A DNA stretch of 64,000 nt, taken from the NCBI GenBank assembly GCA_022457155.1, contig JAJGOT010000318.1, positions 510,001 to 574,000 of the forward strand, written 5' to 3'. This document shows positions 63,126-64,000 of this stretch, piece by piece. A model generated the notes under the pieces. The model saw nothing but the letters and a program-made list of their open reading frames with translations. It was not told the origin of the DNA and did not search any database. The DNA is from Cladopsammia gracilis. Taxonomy: Eukaryota; Cnidaria; Anthozoa; Scleractinia; Dendrophylliidae. The number at the start of each line of letters is the position of its first letter. Position 1 is the stretch's first letter. The position numbers were made by a program, and so were the translations under genes.

Positions 63126-63192
63126 AGTTTTGTTTCCCTGAGACCCTCAGTGTTCCCCGAGGCAACAATGAGGGTCTCGGGGAAACAAAACT
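63126..63192. repeat. 67-bp foldback
   Basis: AGTTTTGTTTCCCTGAGACC at the left pairs with GGTCTCGGGGAAACAAAACT at the right, with a loop of about 20 bp. Probably a small MITE. Confidence 0.7.
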
Positions 63193-64000
63193 GACCGTTT
63201 TCCGTGCATGGAGCCAGTCATTAAGTGTTTTGTTACACCTCCCAACCCCAAAATAGAAAACAATTATATGGCTGAGATGAGAAAAAAATGTGTGCTCGAC
63301 GCGGCTGGCACACGACCTAAAAGTTCAAGTTGTTGTTTCCCTATAGTAAGTTTTGTTCTCCCTAGGTAAGGGCCTGATTATATGACCCGGGCTGGCCCGG
63401 TCAGCGGAGCTGGCCCGGTTTGCCGAGATGACTTGTAGCCCGGTGTTACTTGAGCCGAGCCAGCCTGGGCGAGAACTAAATTTAGCATCAACGTTTTTGG
63501 CTGAAGTTGTTGTTTTGAACTGGCGGCAAAGTGAGAATGGTTTAACTAAGGATTTTTTCAGCATTTTGGTTCATTTTCTTTGGGCTTTTAGAACTACGCA
63601 GTCTTGTGTACCTCTTTATGTCATTTACAAGCGAGCAGGTTTGCTCTGATGCATTTTTTTTAGCTGTCCCGGTTAGCCGGGCTGGCACGGTAAATAAGAT
63701 TTTTCCGCGTTTTTGAATAAATTAGCGGAAAAATATGCTCTTGTCGTTATGTAGTATCAAGGGATTTGGTAAGTGTATTTAAGGAGTTGTCGTATGTTAA
63801 TTCGTTCTCTTGATGCTCTTCGCTGGAGGCGGTTGACTTTTATTTTGGAATGGATCAAGATGGAGCCAGTGCTGCTGCAGTTACCGCAATTTCTCCAGAG
63901 CTAAGCGTGTTTTTGGAAGTTCAGAAGAACGCCGGCTATTCCCACTGCTGTTAATTCTCAGGTTAAGTGTCTCAAGAGCAATTTATTACAAGCGCATTCA
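63193..64000. other. No gene recognised; GGCCCGG-rich repeat
   Basis: 63365-63450 repeats GCTGGCCCGG and CCGGGCTGG words, with inverse relatives at 63665-63690, suggesting another TIR-type element of about 320 bp. At 63850 an ATG opens a 34-codon frame (MDQDGASAAAVTAISPEL) near the window edge. It could be the start of a gene or a retroelement but is too short to support. Confidence 0.35.

Noticed and set aside
63850..63954. Start of a host gene (MDQDGASAAAV..)
   Set aside because: Only 34 codons before a stop near the window edge, with no clear splice donor; not enough to support.

Overview
The window is eukaryotic, AT-rich and made almost entirely of mobile elements nested in one another. 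I see no convincing host protein-coding gene, rRNA, tRNA or CRISPR. L1/Tx1-like non-LTR retrotransposon fragments with a C-terminal zinc knuckle, TTAA-flanked and TA-flanked foldback elements, a Ty3/gypsy integrase scrap and two Polinton-type elements suggest an invertebrate animal. A cnidarian is my best guess, but nothing here proves it.

Layout. 1-1950: 3' end of a LINE with poly-A. 1951-4015: a composite repeat (segment A) that recurs at 14.6-16.9 kb and 26.6-30.7 kb. 4022-9091: a compact 5,070-bp Polinton-like element with about 1,037-bp terminal inverted repeats (TIRs) and a 6-bp target duplication (TAGGAG). It carries a zinc-finger packaging-type ATPase, a small proline-rich basic protein and two or three plus-strand genes, but no polymerase, integrase, protease or capsid gene. 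9.1-36.0 kb: repeated terminal-exon-like cassettes, MITEs, a 5'-inverted (twin-primed) LINE insertion, a variable-length repeat family inserted at TA, and satellite-like tracts. 36014-51480: a 15,467-bp Polinton/Maverick (adintovirus-like) element with 324-bp TIRs and a 6-bp duplication (AGCGTT). 51.5-64 kb: more MITEs, a 53-bp tandem repeat, a second piggyBac-like MITE copy, LINE scraps, a Ty3/gypsy integrase scrap and a foldback element.

The large Polinton holds a full set of virus-like functions. On the minus strand at the left are a SAP-like/protein-primed family B DNA polymerase (in three pieces), a membrane protein, two phage-tail-fibre-like proteins and an A32/FtsK-type packaging ATPase. 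On the plus strand are a helix-turn-helix protein, an acidic-tailed protein, a coiled-coil protein, a major capsid protein, a hydrophobic capsid-accessory protein, an adenain-like cysteine protease, a parvovirus-type phospholipase A2 domain protein and an rve integrase with a chromodomain tail. Most of the long genes carry one or two frameshifts or stops, yet the motifs are well kept, so the copy is young or partly affected by sequencing indels.

Both Polinton-type elements begin AGTAG, end CTACT and made 6-bp target duplications in repeats whose empty versions are elsewhere in this window. The small element may therefore be a non-autonomous or satellite-like element moved by the integrase of a larger one. 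This is the observation I rate highest.
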